Shown here: positions 1 through 11,911 of the stretch, one piece after another
Numbering within the stretch: the stretch's first letter is position 1
How the letters are laid out: every line of letters starts with the position of its first letter
Origin: Typhlomys cinereus
Taxonomy: Eukaryota > Chordata > Mammalia > Rodentia > Platacanthomyidae
Assembly: GCA_023101885.1 (NCBI GenBank)
Contig: JALPQD010000075.1
Span: 6,576,630-6,640,629 of the forward strand
DNA length: 64,000 nt
Reading direction: 5' to 3'
Notes under the pieces: generated by a model
What the model saw: the letters and a program-made list of their open reading frames with translations, nothing else
What the model was told of the DNA's origin: nothing
Database searches by the model: none
Translations under genes and position numbers: made by a program

Positions 1-61
1 CCCACTCCCTCCTCCCGGCCATCTGCCTTCATGGACCCCACAGCTCCCTCTGGCCTGTCTA

Positions 62-275
62 CTTTTTTTTTTTTAATTTTTTACTTTGACAAGCATATTG
101 AGTACTTATCCCTGCTTCCTTCCATTGTGTCTTCCTCCCATCCCTCCTTCAATCCCACCCTCCTGCCTGTCTGCTTCTATGAATCCCAGGGTTGCCCCTG
201 GCCCATCTACTTCTGTGGGGGTTCAGGCCTCTGTGGCACACCTTTTTGCTCACAAAGTTTTTACATGACGAGTAT
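62..275 (-). repeat. Possible antisense L1 3' end
   Basis: The stretch starts with a T-run (reverse complement of a poly(A) tail), followed by a C/T-rich tract and CCTCTGTGGCACACC-type sequence. This is the layout of an antisense L1 3' UTR (A-tail plus purine-rich tract), like the clearer copy at 31109-31512. No target-site duplication was confirmed. Confidence 0.35.
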
Positions 276-577
276 ATAGGCACGTAGGATAAGTATGCAA
301 ATCAAATATTTACTGACAATAAATAAAAATTGCAAGGTAAGTCTTTAGTATGCAAGTCATTTTATGACTTAATAAGGCAAAAACATTGCTTAATAATGAC
401 ATGGTACTTTATCTAAAATAGTGTAAACAAAAGATAAAGTAATTTTAACAATAACAGGTTAGGAGTGATAGAAAAATACTGAAAGTCTTTCTTTTCTGGA
501 AACTGATGATATAGTTGTTGGTATAGTGCCTGCCTAATATTCACAAATTCCTGTTGTTGATCCCCCACTTTATAAAG

Positions 578-705
578 CTGGGTGTGGTGGCACTTATAAT
601 CCTAGCATTCAGCAAGTGGAAGCAGGAGAATCTGAAGTTCATGGTAATCTTTGACTATATAGTTCAAGACTAAGCTGGGATACAAGAGACCCTGTCTCCC
701 AAAGA
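578..705 (+). repeat. B1 SINE (7SL-derived)
   Basis: GCTGGGTGTGGTGGCACTTA is followed by the 'AATCC.AGCATTCAG..AAG..GAAGCAGGAGAATC' block and GACCCTGTCTCCCAAA. This is a diverged B1 monomer in the sense direction, inside a WRNIP1 intron. Confidence 0.85.
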
Positions 706-720
706 GAAATCTGTCATGAT

Positions 721-1140
721 TATGTACACGTGTCAACTTGATGGTTGAGGGTTTGAACTCTGGGCACATTTGTAGAGAATTAGTAGTTGAGTTGAGCCCA
801 GAGTGAACCTGAAGGAGATTGTCTAGCTGATGAGGCAGACCCTAGCTCATGGTGGGTGGGACAAGGTCCTGAACAGGTGAATAAAATACAGAGAGTTGGT
901 TGAGGAAGTTGGCATCCTTGTGTACTCTTAGCCAGACATACTGGTCTGGCAAGTAAGAATTGTCCTTCTCTCAGCCATTATGTGGTGATGGTGTGGCCAG
1001 TTCCCTCAGTCCCTGGTGTTGGTGCATGCTCTCCCTTCAAGCTGGACTAAGAACTGTAATTGTAAGAGAAAATAAATCCCTTGTTCCCTTAAGCAGTTTG
1101 ATGGTGATTTATCAGTACCCATGCAGATACTACCCCCAAT
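721..1140 (+). repeat. Non-autonomous hAT-like rodent repeat, copy 1
   Basis: The family is recognised by GTGTCAACTTGATGGTTGAG near the start, GGTGGGTGGGA in the middle, and AAATAAATCCCTTGTTCCCT plus GTTTGATGGTGATTTATCAG at the end. Copies 2 and 3 lie at 18641-19035 and 46893-47300. The layout resembles the rodent URR1/RCHARR-type hAT-Charlie derivatives of mouse, but that name is from memory and unverified. Confidence 0.6.
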
Positions 1141-1191
1141 CTCAATCCTCTTGGTTTTGTGGTATGGTTTGGTATTTTTTCTGTTGTTCTT

Positions 1192-1308
1192 TTGACAGGA
1201 TCTCATGATGTAGCTCAGGATGGTCTCCAATTTACTCTATAGTGGAAGCTAACCTCCACTTCCCAAACTGGTATTTCAGGTGCATATCACCACACCAGCT
1301 TCGTTTCT
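1192..1308 (-). repeat. B1 SINE, antisense
   Basis: TTTTGACAGGATCTCATGAT ... GCTCAGGATGGTCTCCAA ... CACCACACCAGCTT is a reverse-complement B1 with about 20 percent apparent divergence. Confidence 0.8.
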
Positions 1309-2655
1309 GTAAGAGCAGGAAATTTTATATACATTAAAAACATAACAGTTACAACATGCAATAGTCTTGAATTGTAATGTTTTAGGCCATGTTTGTTGGT
1401 ATTGTAGCATGACAGCATGCGGTGCCAAGTGTGCATGCTGTGTCTTCAGAACCAGGGCTGCAGAGAACTTGTTTCCTGGTGCTCCTGGTTTGTCACCGTG
1501 ATGCTCAAATCTGCATGCCTCCTCGCATGACCTTTCTGTGTTCTCTCCCTCTTTCTCTTATAAAGGCACCCAGCACTGGATTTAAGATGCACTCTGAATC
1601 CAGGATGGCCTCATCTCAAGATCTTTATGACATCTGTAAAGACACTGTTTCCAAATAAGGTCAAATAAACAGTTGCTAAGGAATAGAACTTATATTTCAC
1701 CCCACTGTAAACCTCCATCAGGTATATAATGTAGTGCAATTTAGAAAGATACGTGGCCTCCATAGGATTAAGCAAAAGAAAAATTGACATTTCTCAATGG
1801 AGAAAGTTTTTGTTTTAATTTTACCTGGTTATCCTCAAAAGAGAAGAGTTCAGGCCATTTCCTTGAAGATTGGCAATTCTAAAGATACACGATGGATGAC
1901 CCAATCCAAATGCTTGCGACACAGAGAATAACAATAGCTGACACTTGAGAGCTCCTAATGGCACAGTGCTCTGAGCTTCCTGCACATCTTAATCTTTAGT
2001 TTATCTATGTATAGTAGATACCACTGGCTCCTGTTTATTATGATAGATGAAGAAGCAGACACAGGGAACCTAAGTAACTTGCACATAATAGAACCATATT
2101 TTAGGCATATTGCCTATTATATGTTGCTAGAACAGTGTCGGCACCAAGGTGAAAGGACTTGAATGCTGCATGTTTGCATTGACTGGTGTGTGTGTGTGTG
2201 TAATGCAGCTCTTATCTTGCAAAGGGTTAGGACAGTAGATCTCATCTATGATGATTTTTGGCAGGTCTGTACATCACACGTACCTGGGATGCAGGACTTG
2301 TCCCTGGAGATTTGGAATCAGTAAATCTGTAGAGTATGTGCATCTGTATTTGAGGATCATTAGCCAACTTGATGCAATCTATGGTTAAGAACCACTTTGT
2401 AGCAGTTGATATCCTATCTATGTAATTATTTCTTAAGTGAGGGGAATTCAGGGTTTGCTTTATAATTTAGTTTAGCAAAGCATCTAACTTCTCTTGCTCT
2501 TTGTGAAGTTACAGATATATTTCACTGTTTCATTACTTAAACGTTCAGCCATGTAAATAGTATCCCTCCAAATCCTAGGATCATCCTTCACAGGGGAAAA
2601 AAAAGAGTTTTCTTTATTGCTTTGTTAAGATGAAAGCCTTTTCTTTTTTCTTTTA
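1309..2655. other. WRNIP1 intron without recognisable elements
   Basis: Apart from a short (TG)n run at 2187-2201, I see no exon, repeat or coding signal. Base composition is AT-rich. Confidence 0.5.
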
Positions 2656-2659
2656 GGTA

Positions 2660-2840
2660 AAACTTTATTATTGTGTATGATACTCGTGTAGGAATGTGTG
2701 CACCACAGCACCCATGTGGAGGGCAGAAAACAACTTTGAGGTTGGCTTCCTCCTTTCACCTTTATGTGGTTCCAGGGAATCCAGCACAGTGTGTCAGGTT
2801 TTCAAGCAAGCGCCTTTTCCCTTTGAACCATCTCAATCTA
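2660..2840 (-). repeat. Diverged B3/B2-like SINE, antisense
   Basis: The stretch reads like a reverse-complement B3: GTGTGCACCACAG...ATGTGGAGGGCAGAAAACA..., then TTTTCAAGCAAGCGCC and GAACCATCTCAATCTAG, which match the antisense 5' promoter end. It is old and degraded. Confidence 0.45.
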
Positions 2841-3016
2841 GCTTTTTCTTCAATTGGAGGAGCTGGGTTTCTAAGTCAATTTCATCCTTGGATTTTTTAA
2901 ACCAGGAATATGGTATTTCCAGTATGTTTGTTTTAACCATTTTTCCCAGTTGCAAAAGGACTTTATTACTTTATAATAACATAATATACTGTTTATTGTT
3001 TATTTTTTTATTTTTT

Positions 3017-3299
3017 AAAGTATTTTTTTATTATTATTTATTCAACTGTGCGCATGTGCGTGTGTATGTGCGCGCGCGTGTGTGTATGTGTGTGTGTAGA
3101 ACCACAGACGAATTCGCGAACCACCATGGATGCCTCCACCTCCTTCTGCCCCGGGATTCACAGGCTCCGCCCTGCCAGGACCAGAAGCGCAGGCCGCCCC
3201 CGCTTCCGCCTGGCGTCTATACGTGGGATCTGGGATCCGAACTCAGGACCTTCCGCCTGCAAGGCGGAGCCTTAACCCCTGAGCCACCTCTCCAGCCCT
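3017..3299 (-). repeat. Young CpG-rich B2-superfamily SINE, antisense
   Basis: Read on the minus strand, the element starts GGGCTGGAGAGGTGGCTCAG (A-box region) and carries GGTCCTGAGTTCGGATCCC (B box). It continues through a GC-rich body with many intact CpGs and ends in a TAA-repeat tail. The intact CpGs indicate recent insertion. Imperfect flanking copies of TAT(T/C)GTTTATTTTT (about 2994 and 3300) look like the target-site duplication. It is nearly identical to the copy at 35969-36264. Confidence 0.85.
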
Positions 3300-3418
3300 A
3301 TCGTTTATTTTTCTGTATGATACTATGAAATTTTGGAAACTCTATTCCCAAAAAATAGATTATACCTCCATTTATTTGTCTTTTATTTTTGAAGGTTCTT
3401 TCCAAATTGAAAATGCGT

Positions 3419-3717
3419 GTGTTGGTGTGTGTGCGTGCATGTCTGTACAGATGTGTTCATTGGTTTTTGCATGTGTGAAGGCCCTCCAGTGTCTTCTGTC
3501 ATTTCCCATCTTATTTTTAGAGACAGGGGCTCACTGATTGTGGTGCTCACCGCTTCAACTAGACTGCCAATCAGCAAGGCCCAGACCCTCCCCTCCACTC
3601 CAGTGCATACAGACAGGCTTTACTGTGCCTGGCCCCTATGCAGGTGCTGGGGTTCCAAATCAGGTCCTCACACTTGCACAGCAGGCACTTTACTTCCTGA
3701 GCTACCTGCCCAGACCT
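3419..3717 (-). repeat. Old B3/B4-like SINE, antisense
   Basis: A GT-rich start (GTGTTGGTGTGTGTGCGTGC) is followed by 'AGAGACAGGGGCTCACTGAT' and then GCAGGTGCTGGGGTTCCAAA plus TCAGGTCCTCACACTTGCAC. This is the antisense tRNA-derived promoter end. The same architecture recurs at 20625-20995 and 55465-55745. Confidence 0.6.
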
Positions 3718-3729
3718 CCAGGATGAAAA

Positions 3730-5281
3730 CATTTTTAAGTTTTTGCTTTAATTTAAAACTAAATTTTCCAGAGTAGTGACACTTTGCAGATACCTTTTGT
3801 AGTAGTTACTGCTTTCTAAAATTTATTATAAATGTTTCTAAAGTTTATTATAAATTTGTTTTCTGTTATCATTCTAAAATCCTGGAATACTTTGATGCAT
3901 TTTATTTTATAACTGCTATTCACAACTTATGTAAGTGAAGAGTTCAGGAAATAATCAGGGTGGAACCTTTGGAACTTCCTGCAGTGTTATTACCAGTGGG
4001 CTTTCATTTTGTTACTTTCTTGTGTGCCACTGAGAGCCCTCAGCAGCCCTCTGGTATGATTTGGACAGAGATGTTGACATATTCCTTTGCTTATAAAAAT
4101 GCTCTCCTTTGAACAGAGGTGAAACTAGATACCAAAGGGGACAAAGCAGTGGTGGGAATTTGGGAGGCTGTTGTGGTATTCAGGTGAGTTCGGTTCTCAC
4201 ACCTCAGTGTGCCTTCCTCGTAGGCACGGTTGAGCAGCATCCTGGTTCTGGTCCATCCTTTGTTTCCTTTAGAGTATGTATGTCATCATCTTCTAAGTCG
4301 TCTTCCAGAAAATTCCATTGCTGGTTGAGAAATGCTGCATAGATGGTACAGGCCAGTCATGTGCACTGGTGTGGTCGAACCATCTGCGAGGTGACCTCGG
4401 AAGGAAGGCAGGCTGGTCTTTAGGCTGTCACCAAAGCTGTGGGGCCTATGTAGCCATCATGAGTCTGAGGAGAGCGTGATGTGTTAGAAGGTGGAGTCAA
4501 CCTGGTATCTTAACATGAGATGTGACCCACAGTAAACAACCAAAAATCTAAGATGCCTTTGGTAAATAAGAGAATGTCTTAGTTTTTATTACAATTTTAA
4601 TATTAGGTTAGGTTATGGTATTTTTCAAACAATATTTGTTTTTGCTATTTCTGCACTCCTTTCCTTCATCTCCTGCCCCCACAATGTCTTTAGACATTAA
4701 ACACAAGTCTTTAGTGAGAGAAAGGAAAGTGGACATTGCTCAAGTTATTTGTGTGTGCGGTAGATAGTGAGTTCTGTGCTGATCTCAGCAGGTTACCTGG
4801 AGAAAGGGTCCTCAGCTGAAGACTTTAATTTGGCCTTGGGGGTTCTCTGTGCAGTATCCAGGTGATTCTTAGAGACTCAATAGTTCTACAGATACTTTCT
4901 GCTGAAGAGTAGGAATTACATGTGTTGACTGTAAATTAAAAAAAAAATTGTTTCACAAATGTGCAGGTAGCCACTCAACCAGGAATAAACAAACCCTTAC
5001 TAAATAATAACATGGGAAAGATAACTTTTATAATTAGATTGGGAAAAAAATTTTTTTATGCTTCACATGGGACTTGAATGGAGATCGTGTAGTGATCCTT
5101 TCGTGGCTCACAAGATTGAGTGTGGTAACTTATCAGCTCAGGATTACAAGGTCTGGTCATTTCTTAGTCTCAAAGGTTTATGTGAATTCAGTCCTGAAAC
5201 GTGAACATTTACCTCAGTTGTGCAGCAGAATAGGAGGTGTGGCTTGAATGTGATAGTAGCAAACACTGGTTTGTGTTGCAG
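3730..5281. other. WRNIP1 intron, no further element recognised
   Basis: AT-rich intronic sequence up to the acceptor polypyrimidine region of the exon at 5282. Nothing supportable is seen. Confidence 0.5.
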
Positions 5282-5511
5282 GCCCTCCGTGTTCATAGAA
5301 GATAAAGCGGTGGACACTCTGGCTTATCTCAGTGATGGCGATGCCCGGGCTGGTTTGAATGGACTGCAGCTGGCGGTGCTGGCCAGGTTAAGCTCTCGGA
5401 AGATGTTCTGTAAGAAGAGTAGTCAAACCTATGCCTCCAGCCGAGTCCTGATCACTGAGAACGATGTGAAGGAAGGTCTGCAGCGGTCCCACATTTTATA
5501 CGACCGAGCAG
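5282..5511 (+). CDS. WRNIP1: WRNIP1 coding exon (probably exon 4)
   Basis: The acceptor TTGCAG ends at 5281 and the donor G|GTGAGG starts at 5512. The exon is 230 bp and enters on the last base of a split codon. The translation contains FIEDKAVDTLAYLSDGDAR and VLITENDVKEGLQRSHILYD, the conserved block after the AAA+ core (sensor 2/lid region, start of the MgsA-type domain). The first residues (PSV) differ from the human sequence as I remember it, which suggests relaxed constraint at the linker. The exon ends after the first base of a Gly codon completed at 9309. Confidence 0.95.
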
Positions 5512-8500
5512 GTGAGGAGCAGAAGGCGAGCCGCACAGCTGGAGGGATGAGTGCACATGCGCCTCCGACTCCAGCCAGGTTCCAAGCTGCCCCACGTCTC
5601 ACTTTGAGCTGCATGTTGTAAAGAATTGCGCCTCCTCCACGGGACAGCCTTTCTATAGACTATAGACTAAAACAGAAGCCGCCCTGATAAGGATCATAAG
5701 GAGTTTGGGGGGTTTGAATTATAGGCTTTCCCTTCATTTTACAATGTTAGACTGTTTCCTGTTGCTTTCTGATGGTGACTGGTAGAACATTACTTTGAAA
5801 GCCATGCATTTAGTTGGCAGTGATTCTTGTAGTCAACTGCAAGGACAGTAAGTATAAAGAATTTTTATATGACTTAATTATTTACTGGAGAATTCGAATC
5901 TTTCACTTCTAGAGTCTAAAAGTAAGTTTGCATAAATCTTGATTTTTGTTTTGTAGTGACTTCATGAACATTTAATTTTGCAGTATCCTTTTATGTGTTT
6001 GTGTAGAACCACATTCATAGATGGCAGATACACCAGCTTTTATTAAATTCATGAACTGGTGTATTAAATATCATAAGCACAGCACATTTGTAACCTTATG
6101 ACAGAAGTGGAGATAAAGGTGGCTTATTGTAGGTTATCTTGAACTCTATTCTAAACATTTGTGTGACTGAATAGAGTCACATTACAGTAACTGGAGTGGA
6201 ATTTCTGTGCCTCTTTAACACTCCTGCCAGAAAAGGAAGCTGATAATTTGGACCTTATATATCTCATTTCAGCTATACCTTCTTGCCAGTATATCTTAAT
6301 GAGCGTCCTCCTGATTGGTCAGAAAAATGGGCAGTGACTGGAAAATGACTTAGGTCTTTTCTTTTTTTTACATTTTTATTTTAAATTTTATTGATTGATT
6401 TATGTTTCTGTCATCCAATACTAGCCTCAAGGCCCCATCTCATTCCACCCCATATGTGCTCCCCACAGCCAGTTTCCCTCTTTCTCGCATTCCCTGCATG
6501 CGTGGTCCACTGGAGCCATCCAGTCACCTGCACTGCTCAGTGCTCAGGGACCGTCCAGGCACACGTGGCGCGTTCCTGGGTGAACGCGTGCACTGCTGCT
6601 TGGGCTGAACGTCTTCAGAGTGACCAGGGTTTTTGGCCTGAGTGTCCTCAGCTGCTGGTGCCGTGGGTGCTAATTAGTGTGAAGGACAACTGAACGTGAT
6701 CCCATCTGTGGCTGCCAGGATGCGCCTCAGCAGGGTCTTCTCGCGTGCCCTGCTCTCACTTGATGTCGTCAGTGCTCTCAAAGTCTGAAAATTAAACATC
6801 CTCACAGAGATATCACTCAGCTCTTGGCCAGACAAGAAAATGAGATGAGAACAAAATGAAAAATTCTCAGCAGTGAACAAATTCCCACCTGCCAGACTCT
6901 TGTTTCTGGGGTCCTGTGTGCTTTTTCCTCATGCGTGTTCCAGAGGAGGTTGGCTTTGGTGGGCATCTTTCACATTTTGTCAGACTGCCAGTTAAAGTCC
7001 ATATGACATTTGTAAACTAATTTTGATACATAAGTTTTTTTTTGGTTCTCAAAGTAACCTAGACAGCAGCTTATTGATCTCTATCCCCTTTTTCCATAAA
7101 ACTTGGCCTTAGTTCACAAAGCAAGGGGTAAAACTGGTCCTCAAACCCAGTTTCAGGTGTTTCTAAGGATGCCATCTTCCCCACTGTTGGCACGTGCCGC
7201 ATGCCAGCTCCACTTACAGTCACTAGGAGCCGCATTTCTGACAGAAGTTGCCCTGACAGGAGTCCAGCCCTGGGAGGTTATACATGAGGGTCACTTTGTT
7301 ATCGGTTCTTTGCTGCCCCAGAAAGGAATTGGGGGGCAGAGCAGGCCTCTGGTGGCATAGCTAATCCACACTGACACCTCCCCACACACACACACTCTCT
7401 CTCTTTCCAGCATGCTGCGCAGGGGAATCCACAGGCTTGCATAAATGTAATATACAACCTCAAGGAGCATTCTCTTAAGAACTCCATGAACAGAGTTTGC
7501 AGAGCCATTTCCCTAGAAGCCAGTTAGCAGGGACATTTGGACCTTTTTATAATTCTGGTGAGACAAAGACCCCCACTTTCAGAGTTTTTATGTATTATTT
7601 CTTAAGAATTTTCTTGAAAATTTTCCAAATAAGAACAATTTCTCTGCTATGCATTGACTTCATGGTTCTAAATAATAATGTGAAATCTCCCACCACCAAC
7701 CAGTATACAATAAAAGCACAAATGGAAGGTAGCATAGGCTAGTAATTGAACCCAACACTGATAGGTATACTATTTCTGTAGGGCTTAGTCTGTATTGGGC
7801 TCATATATTTAATACATCGCATGGGATATAGTGTTGGGACTGCCATTTTTACCATTGAGAACACGGGACATGGACAGGATTAGGAACCAGCCAAAGGCCA
7901 CATTACTGATGAGGTTGGGTATAAACTGGGCTGCCTGACCCAGAACTTGTGCTTTGTCCACCGCTCCTGTCGTTGCACTGACCTAGTGAAGCTGCGAGGT
8001 TAATAGCCTGTGAGGGGAGTTTGAGGGACAGTGGGGGTAGAGGTGGTTTTGTGTATTTCCTCACACTCCAGGATTTCTCAGCAACAGGAGCGGAACACGG
8101 AGTACCCAGAGCATCCAGAAAGTGGCCAGCAGGCCATGTGTCACGCACAGACAGGGCCCAGAGCTCACTTTTCTAGAGAAGTGCCACGTAAGGAACATCA
8201 GTAACTGGCTGTGTTTTGATCTTGGTTGGGGGTCCTTAGGAGCTGGAGTCACTGGGGCCTTGCCATTCACCTTTGGGTCTCCCCTCTTTGGCAGACTCGC
8301 ATCCTGTCACTCCATCGAAGACCAGATTTCATCTTAGCTGGGATTTGACCCTGGGGCCAGAGCTGTGCCCACCAGAACACAGTCTTATTGTTAGTGTGGC
8401 TCATCGCGACCACGGAGATGTGCTTCTCTGTAAGGACTCAGGACTGCCACCCTCTGCCCACTTAGGAAAAGATTTTTTTTTTTGTCTCTGAACTTATATA

Positions 8501-9308
8501 AGAGGATGGTCAGAAAGTCATGTGTACACATGCAACTGTTCATTTTTTAGTTAAGAATTCTTTTATACAAACATAATGGGTAGTTCCCCCCCCTTGCTTA
8601 TTTTTGACAATTGTTGACCCATCATTTCCACCCCTTAAATGAGTTTAAGCATATTTTACTGATTTGCTTGCCTGTGAATCCAGGGTTTTTTTCGTTGTTG
8701 TTGTCGTCATCCTTGTTTTTTTTTAATGTACTAAGACCAATTGGTGAGAGCAGAGCTGTAATACTTTCAGGACGAAGGCTGTTGGTTCCAGTGCCAGCCC
8801 TTCAGATCCTCCACACAAGTGTCCCCACATTGTCTGCTTTAAGTGACCGCAGGCTTCGCATGTCAAGAAGGCAGCTGTCAGTGACAGCGAGGAACATGTG
8901 GGCTGGAGCAGCTGCCCTTGCCGCTCTCCTCCCTCTTGGTGCTACAACCGAGCTCAGTCAGTTTCCTCACGTAGACTGGGGAGCAGAGAATGGAACCCGG
9001 ACAAGACTGTCTCTTCGTCCTGTCCAGTGCACTGTGGTAGAAGTCACCATGACAGTGCCTGCCTGCGCCTCCCTTCCCTTTGTCCACGTCCAGCTGTGCT
9101 CAGTGTGGCCACGACGGGGTTCTTCAGTAGCAGCCACTTCCTCTGAACAAGCCACAGCACAGGCTTGGGGCCCCAAGTGAGCTGCACCTCACATAGCACA
9201 ATTGGAGGCAGCTTTATTGCCTGCCCTCGGCACATCTCAGCCTGCCTTAGTGCTGCATTGATGCCATATGCATGCAGGACACCCACGAGTGTGCTTTCTG
9301 GCGTGCAG
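5512..9308. other. WRNIP1 intron between first and second visible exons
   Basis: A 3.8-kb intron. At 6360-6500 a T-rich stretch followed by C/T-rich sequence may be an antisense L1 3' end, but boundaries are unclear. A C/T-rich (CA)n/(CT)n patch lies at 7381-7405. A run of A/T-rich unique DNA and a GC-richer segment (8750-9180) show no splice-consistent exon. Confidence 0.5.
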
Positions 9309-9464
9309 GAGAGGAACACTACAACTGCATCTCCGCCCTGCACAAGGCCATGCGTGGCTCCGATCAGAACGCCTCACTCTACTGGCTGGCGCGGATGCTA
9401 GAGGGAGGGGAAGACCCACTCTATGTGGCCAGGAGGCTGGTGAGGTTTGCCAGCGAGGACATCG
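9309..9464 (+). CDS. WRNIP1: WRNIP1 coding exon (probably exon 5)
   Basis: The acceptor GTGCAG ends at 9308 and the donor is G|GTGAGT at 9465. The 156-bp exon reads [20 protein letters not shown], then [20 protein letters not shown]. These are hallmark motifs of the MgsA/RarA C-terminal tetramerisation domain. The reading frame continues from the previous exon through a split Gly codon and runs into the next exon the same way. Confidence 0.96.
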
Positions 9465-10185
9465 GTGAGTGAGGCAGAATGTATGTGGGGAGGGGGTGAC
9501 GGTGGAGGAGTGGTCACTCTTGACTAAGAATGCCATGAGACCTGCAGAGTAGCAGGAAAGGGAGGGGGTGATGGAGGGATCAAAATGTTGGGGGGTCATG
9601 CAGAGCAGCAGGAAAGGGAAGACATTTCAGTTATTTTTTTGTTTGATGTACATGTTCTTTTGAATATGTGTTCAGCCACTGTTTTCTGTTTCCTCTTGTA
9701 GAGTGTTCTTTCGAACATGAACATGACTGGTGGTTAGAGTATTGAAATACAGTACATACTTTTTCATTTGCCTAGCAGCCAGGTTTTCATTGGACATTTC
9801 CTGAGATAGAAATGGAAGATTCTGGACACCATTTCACAGCGAAGATTGGAAGATTTTTTTTTAACTTTTCTTTGGTTTTATAAATGCTGGGTTTTATGAA
9901 TCTGTCCTTGAGAATGTCTCATGGCCTCTGTTCCTTCTGTTGGTTATATAGTCTCTCATTTTGCCTGTTACTTTTATCCACAAGAAGGCAATTCGTGATG
10001 CCAACAGTAACCATTCAGTAAAGACTCCTTGATTAATGTGATTGGAGATCAGAGATGAAGTAGAATCTGCTAAGTGGTTTTCATCCCTAAGCTCGTATGC
10101 AGTGAGGCCTCTGGTTGCAATATCACATGAACAAGTCTGAACACTGGTGTGTTATGACTTAAATTCTCTTTTGTCTCTGTGACAG

Positions 10186-10265
10186 GTCTGGCAGATCCAT
10201 CTGCATTAACACAAGCAGTTGCTGCCTACCAAGGCTGTCACTTTATAGGCATGCCTGAATGTGAG
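10186..10265 (+). CDS. WRNIP1: WRNIP1 coding exon (probably exon 6)
   Basis: The acceptor GTGACAG ends at 10185 and the donor GAG|GTAAAG starts at 10266. The 80-bp exon encodes the conserved LADPSALTQAVAAYQGCHFI stretch followed by GMPECE, in phase with both neighbours. It belongs to the helical MgsA C-terminal domain. Confidence 0.96.
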
Positions 10266-10454
10266 GTAAAGTATCAGCCCAGTTATCTGAAATCTGTTCT
10301 GCTCTTTCATTTTGTGCTTAGTAGATTTCAGCATATACACTCTTGTTACCATCAGTGTATTTGGTCTTTAAATTTCATTATGTAGGATCTTTGCCTCCTA
10401 GGGAGGTGAGACCTTTGGTACCAATGATTCTGTGGTTTTGTTTTATTTGGCTTT

Positions 10455-10540
10455 GATTTGTTTCTGTGATGCTAGAAATTAAACTCAGCCTCTTGCATGC
10501 TGAGCAAGTATTGTACTACCAAGTTATATCCATGGCTCTT
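10455..10540 (-). repeat. ID-like tRNA-derived SINE fragment, antisense
   Basis: GATGCTAGAAATTAAACTCA, then CTTGCATGCTGAGCAAGTAT and TACCAAGTTATATCCATGGC form the reverse complement of the ID promoter region (B box, then A box). It abuts the B1 element at 10541, so together they may be an antisense B4-type composite. Confidence 0.6.
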
Positions 10541-10693
10541 CTTTTACCATTTTTTTTAAAGACCAAGTTTCAATAAGTTTCTCAGAATGGTTTCTAACTT
10601 ACTCTTTGGCCCAGGACTACCTTGAACTTGAACCTCCTGCCTCAGCCTCCTGAGTGACTAGGATTCTAGGCTGTGCCACTAGGCCAGGAGACA
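10541..10693 (-). repeat. B1 SINE, antisense
   Basis: 'AAGACCAAGTTTCA..AAGTTTCTCAGAATGGT', then CCTCCTGCCTCAGCCTCCTG and GCCACTAGGCCAGG are diagnostic of a reverse-complement B1. It lies in the last WRNIP1 intron. Confidence 0.85.
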
Positions 10694-11035
10694 AGATCAA
10701 GTTTTCATACTATTCATAGGCTTCCAGGAAGTGCTTCTCACTTTTCCAGGGGCCACAATTTGGAGACACTGAAAGAAGCCTCTGCAGGCTTGGCTCCACA
10801 CAAAGCAACTTCCTTTCATCTATTTCAGATACCGGTATGAAAGCTGTTTGATATAAAAATGTGAGAACCACTAGTCTGACTTACGTCTCACCTCATGGAA
10901 GTCTTTTCTCTGTGATGGAGACCAAAACAGATAAACTGGGGATTTTCTCCAGACTTACATAATGGGATCAGAAAGGACTCTGCCAAATAGAAACTTTGGC
11001 TTCTTGCTGCTGACGTGTGCCTCTCTGTGTCCTAG

Positions 11036-11311
11036 GTGCTTCTGGCCCAGTGTGTGGTATATTTTGCCAGAGCCCCAAAGTCCATTGAGGTGTACAGCGC
11101 CTACAACAATGTGAAAGCCTGCCTTCGGAGCCACCAGGGGCCCTTGCCCCCGGTGCCCCTACACCTGAGGAACGCGCCCACCAGGCTGATGAAGGATTTG
11201 GGCTACGGCAAAGGCTACAAGTACAACCCCATGTTCAGCGAGCCTGTGGACCAGGACTATCTGCCTGAGGAGCTGAGAGGTGTTGACTTCTTCAAGCAGA
11301 GGCGGTGCTGA
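11036..11311 (+). CDS. WRNIP1: WRNIP1 terminal coding exon
   Basis: The acceptor TCCTAG ends at 11035 and the exon runs to a TGA at 11309-11311 (91 codons plus stop). It begins VLLAQCVVYFARAPKSIEVY and finishes with the family C-terminus GVDFFKQRRC. The motif LMKDLGYGKGYKYNP is highly conserved in WRNIP1/RarA proteins. GC content at third codon positions is high compared with the AT-rich surroundings, typical of a constrained terminal exon. Confidence 0.97.
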   Translation: MLLAQCVVYFARAPKSIEVYSAYNNVKACLRSHQGPLPPVPLHLRNAPTRLMKDLGYGKGYKYNPMFSEPVDQDYLPEELRGVDFFKQRRC

Positions 11312-11757
11312 CGTGGGCGGCCAAACAGATGCTCGTCTAGACGAGCCAGAGGGGAAGAGTCACTGGATCTTAGAGTCGGTTCCTAGGGAAAGTTACAGCA
11401 GATCAACGTTTCGTGCCAGAAATTTCAGAGTTTTGTAGATGGAGGTGGTTAATTCAACTACATGTGTACCATTGAAATCGTGTTCATTTGCACTCTGGGC
11501 AATGGTTATGCTTATGAAAATATCTGGCAGCTTTGTGCAATTAATGTTATAAGGAATTATCTATTTTGTCATAGTATTTAAGTCATAATGTCATTTCAGA
11601 ATTCAGTTCAGTAGGTTTTTTCTTTTAAAAATGTATATTCTGGGTAGTTTTAATTGGTAAAAGAAAATGTAATTGTGATTTAATACTGCATAGTGTTTGG
11701 GTATTTTTTTTATATGCAAAGGTCTTATGAGCCAATAAAACTATTTCAAAGTACTCC
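11312..11757 (+). other. WRNIP1: WRNIP1 3' UTR with poly(A) signal at 11734-11739
   Basis: An AT-rich stretch follows the stop codon. A canonical AATAAA lies at 11734-11739 (GCCAATAAAACT), followed within ~30 bases by a T-rich stretch (CTCAATTCTTC). The cleavage site is inferred at about 11750-11757. No interspersed repeat is seen in this UTR. Confidence 0.75.
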
Positions 11758-11911
11758 TCAATTCTTCACTGCTTCTCCTCCTTGGGATGGCGAACACTGA
11801 TGTCTGTCACCACCACATTTCAGGAGGTAGAGGTGGGGAACGAGACGACGCCATGGGCAAATAGATTGAGAAGCTTCAGGAAAAGTTTGGATCTTTCTGA
11901 GAAATTATTTG

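Larger units (their letters stand above)
1..11757 (+). other. WRNIP1: WRNIP1 gene, 3' part (four terminal exons, introns, 3' UTR)
   Basis: The window opens inside an intron of the Werner helicase interacting protein 1 gene. Four exons with correct splice phases encode the C-terminal ~246 residues of a protein that is about 665 residues in human. The UBZ zinc finger and the Walker A/B part of the AAA+ ATPase must lie before position 1. What is seen is the end of the AAA+ region and the MgsA/RarA-type C-terminal domain that mediates oligomerisation. The family (bacterial RarA/MgsA, yeast Mgs1) acts in the nucleus at stalled replication forks, binding ubiquitinated PCNA and DNA polymerase delta. 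The human gene has seven exons, so these are probably exons 4-7. No premature stop or splice-site loss is visible. The gene converges on SERPINB1, as in human 6p25. Confidence 0.93.

Noticed and set aside
3048..3275. Arg/Pro-rich open frames also found at 35942-36279
   Set aside because: They are translations of the young antisense SINE, not a shared gene family.
8611..9180. 189-codon open frame in a WRNIP1 intron
   Set aside because: Low-complexity start driven by T-runs, no domain, no splice or conservation support, and it overlaps several equally open frames.
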